NCBI GenBank assembly: GCA_033032175.1
Contig: CM065332.1
Span: 1,287,501-1,351,500 of the forward strand
Length of the DNA: 64,000 nt
Direction: 5' to 3'
From: Saturnia japonica
Lineage: Eukaryota > Arthropoda > Insecta > Lepidoptera > Saturniidae
This document shows, one piece after another, positions 56,401-64,000 of the stretch (the first letter of the stretch is position 1; each line of letters opens with the position of its first letter). The notes under the pieces were generated by a model. The model saw nothing but the letters and a program-made list of their open reading frames with translations, was not told the origin of the DNA and did no database searches. A program made the position numbers and the translations under genes.

Positions 56401-59400
56401 CTCACCAGGCTTAGCGTGTCATCATCTTGGCCCCTCACGCACTCACATCACATCCTCGCTTAAAATCAGGTGAGATTGTTGCCAAATACTAATAAACCGA
56501 ATACTAACTAAATACTACTACTGCTAAATACTAACTAATACGAATTTTTGAAATATGGTATGGCTTGTGTAATATCGCCATGAAGTCAGTAAATTCATAT
56601 TATTTCATACATAATGTGATATCCTTATCTATGTATTATATATTTAATTGGTAATTATAATTTATTATTGTATAGTATAACTTAACATAAGGCAGACGAG
56701 CATTAATTTAGTCTCATTATGCGAAAACAGCAAAATTATGTAAGTGTGGTGTGGTGGTGTAAGGAATATGTTGGATCAAATAAGAACTTAAACATTGTAC
56801 GTTTTCCAAATTAAAAAAAAAAGATGACTTTGATGAACAATTCTGTCTCGAAAAGATTAGTTCAGGAGTAATTACAGGAAACCTAAAACACGCACACACG
56901 CATGTTAATTAACACACTCACACACATTACTTAATATACATCTTTTTAAGTACATTCATACACACTTATCGTTATCGTTAGGTATAAGTATAGAATGTAA
57001 TTTATGTACAACTTCTTAATTGGCACTTTAGAATCATATTCTAATTATTTTACGATTTTTAAAATGTGCTGTGAAGTTTGTATATCTGAAATAAATAAAT
57101 AAATGATTAAATTGATGGTTAAATTATTCCAAAGGCAGTACCTGAGCAGATTGTCCCTGGCCAGTAAGACCTAGTAGCTTGGAGTAAGCTGCCTGACGGT
57201 CATGCATTCCTTCCCTGGGTTCTCCTTTAGCCTTGTCCACTATAGGCTTCCTTTCGTGCTGGACCGCTGTCGGATAAAGTGCAAGAATTACCGTTCAACA
57301 CAGCAATGATTTTATATAATCAACAACATTTTAAATACAACATGATTACATATATTTGTTATGATGTCCACTTTTTGTGTATTAAAAGAAATATCGACCG
57401 TTTATTCAGGTAGACACCCAAATAATATTATCTGACTTGCATGTACTAAGACATTTTATTAATTAATAAATTTTAAGTTACAACCTTGAAAATATCGACT
57501 GCTTCAAGCTAATAAATCAATTACAATTATAATATTACAAAGCTGAATATACGTAATAAAATGTTTATGTATTTTATAAAAGTTTTTGTTGCTGAGAAAA
57601 AAAATGGCAAAGTTAATAATAGGTTACAGAGGCTGTGAAAAAAATTCTGCCTTTGAAAATTAGCCTTAGTCTGTTGAGAAAACCACCATTGTGGGGACCG
57701 CTTTGTAAATTCTTCTACATTTGTAAATAGTAGTATAGTAGAATAGTAAAATTCCGCCTTCGAAAGTTTGCCGAGTCTTTTGAGAAAACAACCACTGTAC
57801 ATCGTGTTTATAAATAAACAAGTAAACAAAAAGGCATGGTATAATTTTTTTTTGTTAACCCATTACGGCCTATTAGCATAATAAACTTCAAAACAGAACA
57901 GGTGTCCCACTATTCAAGGTATGTTAAAGGAAATACGTTGGTAACCCTTTTAATGGCTTGCATACCTGTATGTGTTGCCAACCTCTTTTCTTTAAAGAAA
58001 AACTGGTAGAAGAGATGCTATCAAAGTCAAATCGTACACAAGTGAATTAATGTCATGGCACAAATAATTAAAAAAATTCAGGTTAAAGAAACCTAGGAAA
58101 TCATATAATTCTACTCACAGTCGCTTCTCATGCCGCAAGCCAGGCATTTCTGTAAACGGCAGTACTGGCATCTATTACGGTGGTGCTTGGTCACCTCACA
58201 GTTCATACTTCCACGACACTGGTAGCCGAGCTTCTTCCTTATCGAACGTTTGAAGAAACCTTTACAACCTGATGAGGAAGCGCTTATATTATATTATGGT
58301 AAAGCCTCGCCTCCATGCCAAGTAAAAAATGAATCTTCTTAAAAAGGAAGATGCGGATAGCATAAATTGCATATTAGATGATTGCATCTAATCTAATCTA
58401 ATCACATTGGAGCAGGTGTCTTTCTTTCTCCTTCTCTCTACGTTATATCTTTCTACTCTCTTATGTATGCCTAAGAAATTTCACCTCAACAAACTAACAA
58501 GAATCTACTGCAACTATAGTGCAGGGTGGTACGAACTACCCTCATAGGAAAATAAGTCAAAGATTCACATTGGAGCATCAAGTGAAAGGATCAGCCAGAA
58601 TTGTTACAGTGTTATAGTGGACATTTTGTGGTATTTGTAAACTGACATATAAACAGATACAGTCGAGAAAAACTGCAGTAGATTCCCAACCAAAATAAAA
58701 AACAATATTTTTTTTGTTCAATTTAGGCCCCTAAGAAGGCACTTGTGAATGTCAAAACACTACCACCGGAAAACATCCCAGTCGTGAAGAACCGACAAGA
58801 AACTCGATCCGGTTTACCAACATATTATTTTATTTTTAATTATATACAGTTATTATCATTTTCAGTAGATATACAGAGAGGGAATCACATGGAGACATAA
58901 CCATCATTCACATAATCAGCTACCCTATAATAATACCCTTTCGACAATAAAACTGGCTTAACATGATTCTTAAACTCATTATCCTGCAAATCGGTAATGT
59001 GCTAAGGATGTTTATTAGAGAACCTAATACAATTACCTAAAATCTTTTATTTGTTTTACTAAGTCTAAAAGATGGAATGACTATTTTACATTTGTTTCTA
59101 GTATTGAAATTGTGCCTGTTAGTTAGTTCATCAGATCATCATGACCATCAGATGATTTACGATCAACTTGTAGAGTTTGTATAAAAATATACATAAGACT
59201 ATCATAAAAGTAATTTGTTCTCTAAAATCTTGTGAAATTGAATCCTGCATGTGATGAAAAAGTAGATGATTTGCAAAAAAATATAGTATATTTATTTTTT
59301 GGACTATGTATATTACAAATTAGGATGGCTGGTAATTGGGCTGCAAATATGAAGAAAGAAAGAATGAGTATGCTATTCAGTCACTTTGAACATGATCTGA

Positions 59401-62400
59401 CTATATTATGTTTAATAACAATTTCCAATGATTGTTGTGATAGAATCTAATTTAATTCCTGCGATTTGGAGTTGTATTTTATTTATACAACTAAGATGGA
59501 AAGCAGGCAAGCAAGCGTATTTATTTGCATACTAAGTGGTGCCAATTATGAAGCAATTATTATAAAATTTTGCTTGTTATGCAGGGGTTAAATATTTATA
59601 TACAAAAGAAATATCATTATGAGGTATTATGTGTTTCTTATATCTCAATGTGAGTGGGAGTGCGAGTCTGCGTGTAGTGTGCGTTTGCGTGTGAGTGTAT
59701 ATAGGTGTGGGATCCTATACTCCTGATAATTGTTTATGTATGTATGTTATAAACAATAGGGAGTGAACTGAGTCCTTCCAGTGTTCCCGTTCGATTTTAA
59801 TTCTTAAAAAAAAAAACCTATTTGACTGGAATAAATCAATGACTAAACTTCGTGTCATACATGTTAAAACATCTTTGTAAAAACAGAGTTCTGAGCATAA
59901 TTGTGTTTAAATGGCCGTGGTGCAAATAAGCGAGGATTTCGAATAATTTTTGTATGTGTTTTGAAGTAGATCCTATTCACTAGTTCGGGGCAATCAACGT
60001 TGTTGTTTAAAATATCGTTTAAAAATCTAATGTCGAAAATAGATCGTCGTTTCGATAAAGAAGTTAAATTGTGAAAGTCCAAATCAATTAAGCATGACTT
60101 ATGCTCGTTATTAAATTTAAAATTTAGATATCTCAGGAATTTACTTTGAATGTTGTCTATACTAGTCTTATGTGTGATATAATCTGGTGACCATATTCAC
60201 GAAGCATAATCGAGATAGCTTCTAATGTATGCAAAATATAATATTTTTAATGAGTTTAAATTTGCAAAAGGCCTTGCAACTCTGCAAATGAATCCAAACA
60301 TTTTTCAAGCTTTCAGACGTATGTAATCATAGTGATATGTATAAAGCAGTTTGGAATTCATCATCACCCCCAAATATTTATTTCATAAACCCATGCTGTT
60401 CCAATGGTATAGACAAAGAAATTGAGCTCTACATTTGAGCACCAATTTTTCAAACAACTTACTAAAAACAGACAATAGGGATACTGGCCGGTAATTCTCA
60501 ACATTACTCTTGGATCCAGCTTTATGTATAGAAACAACGTATGCTTCTTTCCATTTACTAGGAAATACACCTGTTTTTAGTGATTTATTAAATACAACCG
60601 TTAAAGGAACAACTAAGGATATGATGCACTTTTTTTTACGAAGTATGGAGGTATTTTATCTGAGCCAGTTCCTTCATTACCGTCAATTTTACGAATATAT
60701 TTTTCCACCTCTGCTTCGGATATACTCAATTGACCAATGTTACTCAATGTGTTAGTTAACATTACTGACATTGTCAATATTTGCTTGCAGTATATCGTGG
60801 GAAACAACTGATTGAAAATAGTCAAAAAACAAATTACATATTGCTTTACCGTCAGTGGCTGTTTTAAGCCATACTCAATATGTGCAGGAACAGATGGGGC
60901 ATGTTTAATTTTTTTTAAATACTACCAGAATCTTTTAGAGTTATTTTGGATGGCTGCTTCATTTTTAATTACGTACCTATTCCAGCAGGCGATCTGAATT
61001 TTTTTAAATCTTCTTCTCAACAGGGGAAAAATATAATCCATAGGCATACTATACTTCTTCCATTTCTTATGAAATTTCTCTTTTTCTTTGACAATACTTA
61101 TTAGTAGCTTGGAATAGCAAAGTGGAAATTTTTTATTGAAACTTTTTTATTTAGGTACAACATGTGTATCAATCACCGTTCTTAATCTATTGTAAAGAAT
61201 CGTGACTGAACTTTCAACTGTTTCTTTGCTGAAATCGAGTTTCCAGTGAAACAAGTTTATGTAACTGTTAATTTCATCATAATCAGCATTTTATATTTGT
61301 AAATAGTTATTGGTATCATTTTAGCAGTTTAATATTTATGTTAGTAAATTTCAATATCAGAGCAGGGTGATGGGGCATATCTTCTTTGGATATAGATAAG
61401 TCAGAATATCGCACCTCTAAGTCCATATTACAAAATACCAAATCTAGTAAACGGTTATTGTCATTCATTATTCTGTTAAATTGACTCAATTCCCATTCTG
61501 ATAACAGTTCCGTAAATAGTAACTGATTTTCGCTAAAATTACCTAATGCCAAGGAATAGCCATCAATATCGTCAGTGTGCCATCTGATATGAGGCAAGTT
61601 GAAGTCACCTAGCAATAATAAGTAATTCAGATAAGAATTAGGATATCCTAACAACTCGTCACGTGAAGATCCTGATCCAGGTAATTAGACACAAATTATA
61701 TGGAGATCTCTATTAGTACTTATATTGTGTGATTTCATTCTTAAACGAAGTAGTTCACAGTTTTTGGCATTCTGGATATCATCCCAATATATACATCCCT
61801 CATATTGTAGGCTAGCACATAAAACAATAGTTATCACTAGCGCATTACTAATCTTGAATCCCCTTCTCCAAGGAGCTCTGGAAACCTAGTAGGGTAGGGT
61901 GTGAGTACACAGCAAGAACACAACACAAGGCTATTTGGCTTATGATCTTCTGGGTTTATCTAAAGGCTTTCTATATTGCTTTTTAAATTGTTGTCAATGT
62001 GCCTTTTCTAACAATTCTATTAGAATTGCTCCCATTTTATTAATGCATCAATTTTTTTTCAAGCTGACTATACTGTTAGTCTTAAGGTCCCTGGATCCGT
62101 TATAGGCTTTGACAGCTTCACAGGGCTTGGGGGCGAACACAGAAGGCACTCAGCAATGAAAGAGAGGCAACAAGTTCAAGTGTGTCAAAGTGGCTGCATG
62201 GACTGTTGCCATACATGCAAATAAGTTGTGATCTAATTCCCTATCCATATAATTTGATCTAACTTCCATCCTTCTTGGAGGAAAGAAGAGACATGCATAT
62301 ATGCATTAAGTAATCTAGCAATTTGGTCTAAGTCTGACTAGCCAAAAAATGGGGCTTTACGGAACAAGTGACGAGTGCAGTGTCATGTATGTATGTTGAT

Positions 62401-62728
62401 AGTTAGTGAATACAGTGTCACTATATAACTAACTAAAGAATCACTAGATTTAATATATAGGGCCAACATAGTAATTTAGTCATTTTCCACTTGATGTCAG
62501 AAATATTAGTCTTTAAAGATTATTCTTTCTTTCTTTTGAGAGAGATTTTGTTCTTCTATCTAATATGAGATATCTCTGAGAAGTAAAACCGAATATCATA
62601 TTACCTTCACAACTAATAGCTCCATAGTGTCTTCCAGAAGCTCTGTCTCCACAGACAATGCATAGCTCCAGTCCACCGACCTCACTGTTGGTGCTAAACT
62701 TCATCTCCAACTGGTCTTGACCTTCCAT
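44257..62728 (-). CDS. Hr78: Hr78 (NR2D) orphan nuclear receptor, 10 coding exons, 488 aa
   Basis: Coding exons on the - strand: 62728-62605, 58268-58119, 57266-57142, 55986-55878, 54737-54627, 53557-53459, 52646-52469, 51683-51494, 45833-45686, 44489-44257. Phases join without gaps (1467 nt with TGA). The DNA-binding domain spans about residues 23-88: [20 protein letters not shown] then [17 protein letters not shown] and [11 protein letters not shown], with eight zinc Cys. The P-box CEGCKG binds AGGTCA-type half-sites. The following SDSVQHERKP extension is typical of the TR2/TR4-Hr78 group. The ligand-binding domain (about 245-488) has [16 protein letters not shown] and ALCLFSPDGVP and ends [12 protein letters not shown]. 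It should act in the nucleus as a transcription factor, in flies linked to the ecdysone response. Introns are crowded with transposons. Confidence 0.93.
44521..45188. mobile_element. MITE with ~65-bp inverted ends, TA target
   Basis: TATAGTCGTACAAGTTCG at the left and the reverse complement of CGAACTTGTTCGACTATA at the right. The inverted match continues through GCGACCG and ACGTTGGTGGGGACGAGGTA (left) and ACGTTGGCGGGGACGAGGTA (right, inverted). It sits 30 bp from the acceptor of the last Hr78 exon. Non-coding. Confidence 0.75.
45385..45560 (-). repeat. repeat 'ACGCTCTGTAGCCTAAACGG', copy 2
   Basis: Reverse-orientation counterpart of 25440-25640 (ACGACATCTCGTATG; TACAGAGCGTGTCAAAGAAA). Confidence 0.6.
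45686..45833 (-). CDS. Hr78: Hr78 exon: LBD
   Basis: [18 protein letters not shown] and [14 protein letters not shown], matching the 'Y.YLKAI.LFSPD' block of the TR2/TR4 group. The preceding intron holds the 3.8-kb Harbinger element. Confidence 0.92.
46060..46260 (+). repeat. 'GGGGGCGAGCGCTTA' family, copy
   Basis: 'GGCTTTTACAGCTTCAACGT', 'CGGGGGCGAGCGCTTATAGC', 'CACTCAGCCGCAAAAGCG', 'GGGTGCCAAAGTGGCTGG'. In the Hr78 intron. Confidence 0.65.
46315..46510. repeat. repeat mosaic (CTCTCGGTGGTCGCCG family plus LINE-like fragment)
   Basis: 'GATCTCTCGGTGGTCGCCGT' to 'GGGCTTACCATCAGG' is the inverse of 55553-55650 and resembles 54005-54110. Bases 46435-46510 resemble 58885-58945. Confidence 0.5.
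46668..47267. mobile_element. non-autonomous hAT-like element, 8-bp target duplication
   Basis: TATAAAAT occurs directly at both ends (46660-46667 and 47268-47275). Inside, AGAGATGAAACGGA on the left matches the inverse of TCCGTTTCATCTGTAG on the right. Several CCGGATA/TATCCGG words lie internally (for example CTATCCGGTATCCGGCCGG). No transposase. Confidence 0.75.
47800..49751 (+). CDS. Harbinger Myb/SANT-like DNA-binding protein (7 exons, 294 aa)
   Basis: Exons: 47800-47868, 47960-48069, 48143-48380, 48449-48511, 48588-48656, 48744-48865, 49538-49751; all GT/AG and phase-consistent (885 nt). The N-terminal 80 residues form a Myb/SANT-like domain of the Myb_DNA-bind_5 type: [27 protein letters not shown] and [15 protein letters not shown], with the spaced Trp residues. 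An acidic middle is followed by a basic stretch (KSRKRSREQ) and a C-terminal coiled coil from [14 protein letters not shown] to LQLLKKSLE. In Harbinger elements this protein helps the transposase enter the nucleus and bind the ends. The reading frame appears intact. The last intron is enlarged by a LINE insertion. Confidence 0.85.
48950..49440 (+). mobile_element. LINE 3' fragment inside the Harbinger Myb gene intron
   Basis: The + strand codes for [19 protein letters not shown] and, further on, '[16 protein letters not shown]' with a stop after SLFNN, the C-terminal end of a non-LTR retrotransposon protein. An AT-rich 3' UTR ends in (AAAAT)n at about 49413-49437. It is in the same direction as the host gene and does not disturb its splice sites. 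Confidence 0.6.
49782..50908 (-). pseudogene. Harbinger (HARBI1-type) DDE transposase, frameshifted
   Basis: Exon 1 (50908-50639) starts [19 protein letters not shown] and contains [19 protein letters not shown]. Exon 2 (50548-49782) contains the helix-turn-helix-like [15 protein letters not shown] and the DDE_4 catalytic core: [10 protein letters not shown] (first Asp), SVHDSRIFN (second Asp), [18 protein letters not shown], and [14 protein letters not shown] (Glu). Near 49978 the frame shifts by one base (short by an A in a CTTTTAAGGG context). The C-terminal part continues in another frame ([20 protein letters not shown]) to 49782. One error therefore separates it from an open gene, either a real mutation or a sequencing error. 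Confidence 0.85.
51258..51455 (-). mobile_element. Helitron-like end near Hr78 exon
   Basis: CTAGCTGTGACCCGCGGTTC at 51258 is the inverse of the 'GCGGG..CACAGCTAG' end. The inner part 'GGATCCCAGCGTGATACTAG' follows. It stops about 40 bp from the donor of the Hr78 LBD exon (51494-51683). Confidence 0.45.
51494..51683 (-). CDS. Hr78: Hr78 exon: LBD core
   Basis: [20 protein letters not shown] then [20 protein letters not shown] and RSTELPQPE. This is the nuclear receptor signature region. Donor GTAAAT in phase 0. Confidence 0.92.
51940..52140 (+). mobile_element. MITE family A, divergent copy
   Basis: 'GGTGACTCGCTCGTTAAAAC', 'GTGCACAATAACCAAACAAT', 'CACGTAAAATGCTCCCAATA' and 'TTACATAA' follow the family order with more differences. 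Confidence 0.45.
52469..52646 (-). CDS. Hr78: Hr78 exon: start of ligand-binding domain
   Basis: [20 protein letters not shown] to [19 protein letters not shown], which fits LBD helix 3. The donor was chosen as GTCAGT at 52468 because it gives the right phase and the same spacing to the CWPELF helix as in TR2/TR4. A GTATAC donor some 15 bases further on is an alternative with the same phase. Confidence 0.75.
52690..52925 (-). repeat. SINE family 1, minus strand, head truncated
   Basis: 'CAACTGCCGGAACACACCTA', 'GGCAACAGATTTTCTACTTG' and 'TTCGGCGAAAGCTCAGGCTC' are the inverse of the SINE body at 56172-56475. Confidence 0.65.
53459..53557 (-). CDS. Hr78: Hr78 exon: hinge
   Basis: [19 protein letters not shown] then [13 protein letters not shown]. 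Flanked by TTTTAG and GTGAGC. Confidence 0.8.
53765..53844. repeat. 20-bp tandem repeat, four units
   Basis: Four adjacent 20-base units start at 53765, 53785, 53805 and 53825: GTCCAGGCAATAGTACGGTC, GTCCAGTCAATAGAACAGTC, GCCCTGGTAATAGTATGGAT, then GCCCGGTCCATAGTATATTT. The period is exact, the units diverged. Confidence 0.75.
54005..54110. repeat. repeat 'AACGCAACGGCGAC', copy
   Basis: 'CAATTCAAACGCAACGGCGA' to 'GCTGTCATGCCAGCCTGCAT' matches 55553-55650. Confidence 0.55.
54325..54480 (-). repeat. LINE/SINE 3' tail sequence (minus strand)
   Basis: Inverse of a LINE 3' end: (AATCA)n at 54328-54350, then 'CTTTATTCAATTTAGGTCC', 'AAGAAGGCACTTATGAACG' and 'CAAAACACTACTGCCAGTT'. Same as 58710-58800, and as the tail of the SINE at 18853-19080. 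Confidence 0.6.
54627..54737 (-). CDS. Hr78: Hr78 exon: hinge
   Basis: [19 protein letters not shown] then [17 protein letters not shown], Gln/Leu-rich and probably helical. Phase-compatible with both neighbours. Confidence 0.85.
55161..55415 (+). repeat. tRNA-derived SINE, second family
   Basis: A tRNA-like head different from SINE family 1: box A-like GTGGTCGAGTGGTTTAGACA and box B GCAGGTTCGAAATCG (about 55210), then 'CTGATGGTGAAGGAAAACAT' and 'CGTGATGATACCGGAACC'. Reads as Ser/Leu-type tRNA ancestry, which is uncertain. Confidence 0.65.
55553..55650. repeat. repeat 'AACGCAACGGCGAC', copy
   Basis: 'CCTGATGGTAATCACACTAC', 'CTAACGCAACGGCGACCACC' and 'TCGCTGCTGTCATGCTGGCA'. An (AT)n run lies just upstream at 55514-55530. 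Confidence 0.55.
55878..55986 (-). CDS. Hr78: Hr78 exon: hinge
   Basis: [19 protein letters not shown] followed by an Ala-rich segment and NKGNS. INPKEEP resembles a sumoylation motif (I-x-P-K-E-E-P context), but this is inference. Donor GTCAGA. Confidence 0.8.
56172..56475 (+). repeat. tRNA-derived SINE family 1, longest copy
   Basis: AATGATGGTTCAGTTGGTAG (box A-like), GTGAGTTCGAATCCC (box B), GTGAAGGAAAACATCACG, CTACTGCCCTCAAGTTT, AGCACCAATAGGTGTGATCC, and 'AAAATCAGGTGAGATTG' near the end. It defines the order of blocks for the other copies. Confidence 0.75.
57142..57266 (-). CDS. Hr78: Hr78 exon: DBD extension and hinge start
   Basis: Completes Ser92, then 41 residues: [19 protein letters not shown] and [16 protein letters not shown]. 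Ends in phase 0. Confidence 0.9.
58119..58268 (-). CDS. Hr78: Hr78 exon: second zinc finger
   Basis: Residues 42-91. Cys59, 65, 75 and 78 form the second finger; the D-box is CRGSMNC. Donor GTGAGT. Confidence 0.95.
58700..59115 (-). mobile_element. LINE 3' end fragment (minus strand)
   Basis: Homologous to 16540-16850 ('AACATGATTCTTAAACTCAT', 'CTGCAAATCGGTAATGTGCT'), and to the tail repeats at 54325-54480. The - strand has the decayed C-terminus of an RT protein. Confidence 0.55.
59780..61660 (-). mobile_element. LINE with endonuclease end and internally deleted reverse transcriptase
   Basis: On the - strand, in order: 61654-61316 [20 protein letters not shown] to [17 protein letters not shown] (C-terminal part of an APE-type endonuclease); about 60720-60620 [20 protein letters not shown] then [12 protein letters not shown]; about 60540-60420 [17 protein letters not shown] (start of the RT). 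The core with YxDD is missing. From about 60390 come [15 protein letters not shown] and [19 protein letters not shown] to [12 protein letters not shown] (60082-59864). Frames are interrupted by stops. A decayed, internally deleted element in the Hr78 gene. Confidence 0.75.
62063..62345 (+). repeat. 'GGGGGCGAGCGCTTA' family, copy
   Basis: 'GCTGACTATACTGTTAGTC', 'GGCTTTGACAGCTTCACAGG', 'GCTTGGGGGCGAACACAGAA', 'GGCACTCAGCAATGAAAG' and 'GTGTCAAAGTGGCTGCATGG'. Ends near the first Hr78 coding exon. Confidence 0.6.
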
Positions 62729-62733
62729 CGTAA
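62605..62733 (-). CDS. Hr78: Hr78 first coding exon (first zinc finger)
   Basis: Residues 1-41, [19 protein letters not shown] through [19 protein letters not shown]. The exon proper seems to start at 62733, because the ATG (62728-62726) is preceded by TTACG directly after an acceptor TTTCAG. Donor GTAATA. Confidence 0.9.
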
Positions 62734-63730
62734 CTGAAATAGTAAAAATTTCATTACACATTGATGTGAAATCAAAATAAAATATTACTAATATTATAAA
62801 AAATAATTCACTAGCAGGCAAGAGTTTCTGATTTTTGAAATTTAGTTTTGCATGAATCTAAACTTTGAATGAAATTTTCGAATTATTTGTGCTTTTTTGA
62901 TTACTTCAAATAATTTGTAAGTTCATTGTATAATTTGATAATTTTAACTTATTTTAAAGACTTTATTATAATATGAGTATAGACAGTATTAAAATCTTTT
63001 TTTACTATTGTATAAGTTTAGATATTATTATTACTGTTAAATAAGTTCATATTTTTTTTTTAAATATATAAAACTGTAATCAACAATTTAATATTAGAAT
63101 CTAATATTTAAATCTTACTTCAAAGTATTCAAAAATTTCACAAATTATTTGATGTTTTTTTTTTCTTTATGCACAAACAATAGCAGTTTTTTTCATAGAC
63201 TACATTATATACTATAACTTTTAAATTATAATAGACTTCTAATTTTAAATTACAAAAATTAATGAGTACATTCTTATCACAGTAGCTATCTTCCAAGACT
63301 ATAGAAAAAGTACTATAGTGAATACATATTATTTCCTTGGTGACAAATATATTACAACACAACTACTGTTCAAATGCCTGCAATACTTATTTAACCCTTT
63401 ATAAATTATTGTAAATCAGTGGTTTTTAAAACATCATTTTAAATTGCTGGCTTCAATAAATGAGCAAATATATGCAAAACATGGATGGAATCAAATGATC
63501 GTCTTGGTATCCATTAAAATTGTAAAATGTTGGGTACACAAGTCACCTTTCACTTCTTGGAAAATAGATGCTAATAATAAACTTGATTTCTTACGTAGGC
63601 GATTACAAAAGAAAAATGGAAGCTACCAATAAACCCGTGTTGTGACCATCCAAGTGAAAAACATCAAAATAACACGCAATCGTAAATGTACAGTTCGGGG
63701 AACCAAACTTAAGAGCAACTTTGAACTTAC
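62734..63730. other. probable first intron of Hr78, AT-rich
   Basis: Long A/T runs and no coding pattern. The open frames at 63138-63362 and 63444-63632 show no family motifs. Confidence 0.35.
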
Positions 63731-64000
63731 CTTATGTTATTGTAATTATTCAATATACACAGCCCTTAAATACGGCTTAAAAAATTAAAATAGTTACAAC
63801 TGCTTTATATAAAGTTATCACTTAATTAAACAAAGTACTTCATAAGTTTACACTTTACAGTAAATTTAATTATTTCTTAGCAAAAAAAAAATTGTAAAAA
63901 GCAAAATAAAACAATTATGAATTAATGTTGCCAGAGATGAAAGTTACGTTTTTAAAAAGGAAGAAATTTTCAATTAAATTACTGAGGTCACTCTATCGAT
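63731..64000 (-). promoter_or_regulatory. Hr78: probable untranslated first exon/promoter of Hr78
   Basis: On the - strand CATAAG is followed at 63730 by GTAAGTTC, a near-perfect donor. It would pair with the TTTCAG acceptor before the first coding exon at 62733, giving a 997-bp intron. No coding is expected. The transcription start is not identified. Confidence 0.4.

Overview
The window is AT-rich nuclear DNA of an insect, most likely a moth or butterfly (Lepidoptera). The genes are split by GT/AG introns and there are no operons. Three conserved animal genes can be rebuilt exon by exon: the SH2/SH3 adaptor Crk, a carbonyl reductase of the SDR family, and the orphan nuclear receptor Hr78 (NR2D). 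The lepidopteran assignment rests on the repeats: Helitron-like ends reading ...CACAGCTAG followed by T, (GTTT)n-rich Helitron starts, tRNA-derived SINEs, mariner, and many short inverted-repeat elements. The assignment comes from pattern recognition, not from a database search.

Layout. 1-0.5 kb: a broken mariner transposase. 0.5-15 kb: no host gene; MITEs, Helitrons, a truncated LINE with a reverse transcriptase at 12.3-13.8 kb, and a palindromic MITE pair at 14.3-14.7 kb. 15.56-34.08 kb: Crk on the + strand, 7 coding exons, 289 aa. Its introns carry a SINE, two tandem Helitrons, a TAA-flanked MITE (22.9-23.6 kb), an inverted Helitron-like pair (26.2-26.9 kb), and a 2-kb foldback element (30.15-32.17 kb) with nearly identical 0.69-kb arms around part of a protein gene. 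34-38.7 kb: Crk 3' flank and intergenic DNA, with one candidate signal-peptide-like first exon at 36.16-36.27 kb. 38.9-40.2 kb: carbonyl reductase, - strand, 2 coding exons, 276 aa. 44.26-62.73 kb: Hr78, - strand, 10 coding exons, 488 aa, plus a likely untranslated first exon near 63.7 kb.

The Hr78 intron between coding exons 8 and 9 (45.83-51.49 kb) holds a hAT-like element (46.67-47.27 kb, 8-bp target duplication). It also holds a structurally complete PIF/Harbinger element (47.31-51.14 kb) with 17-bp terminal inverted repeats, an AAG duplication, a Myb/SANT-like gene and a convergent DDE transposase gene broken by one frameshift. Another intron contains a LINE on the - strand (59.8-61.7 kb) with an endonuclease end and reverse transcriptase pieces.

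The three host genes show no evident functional linkage. Crk carries phosphotyrosine signals from receptors to partners bound by its SH3 domains, Hr78 is a nuclear transcription factor, and the reductase is a cytosolic NADPH enzyme. The most unusual structure is the foldback element: its right arm is an inverted copy of its left end, and the stop codon of its open frame falls exactly on the arm junction.
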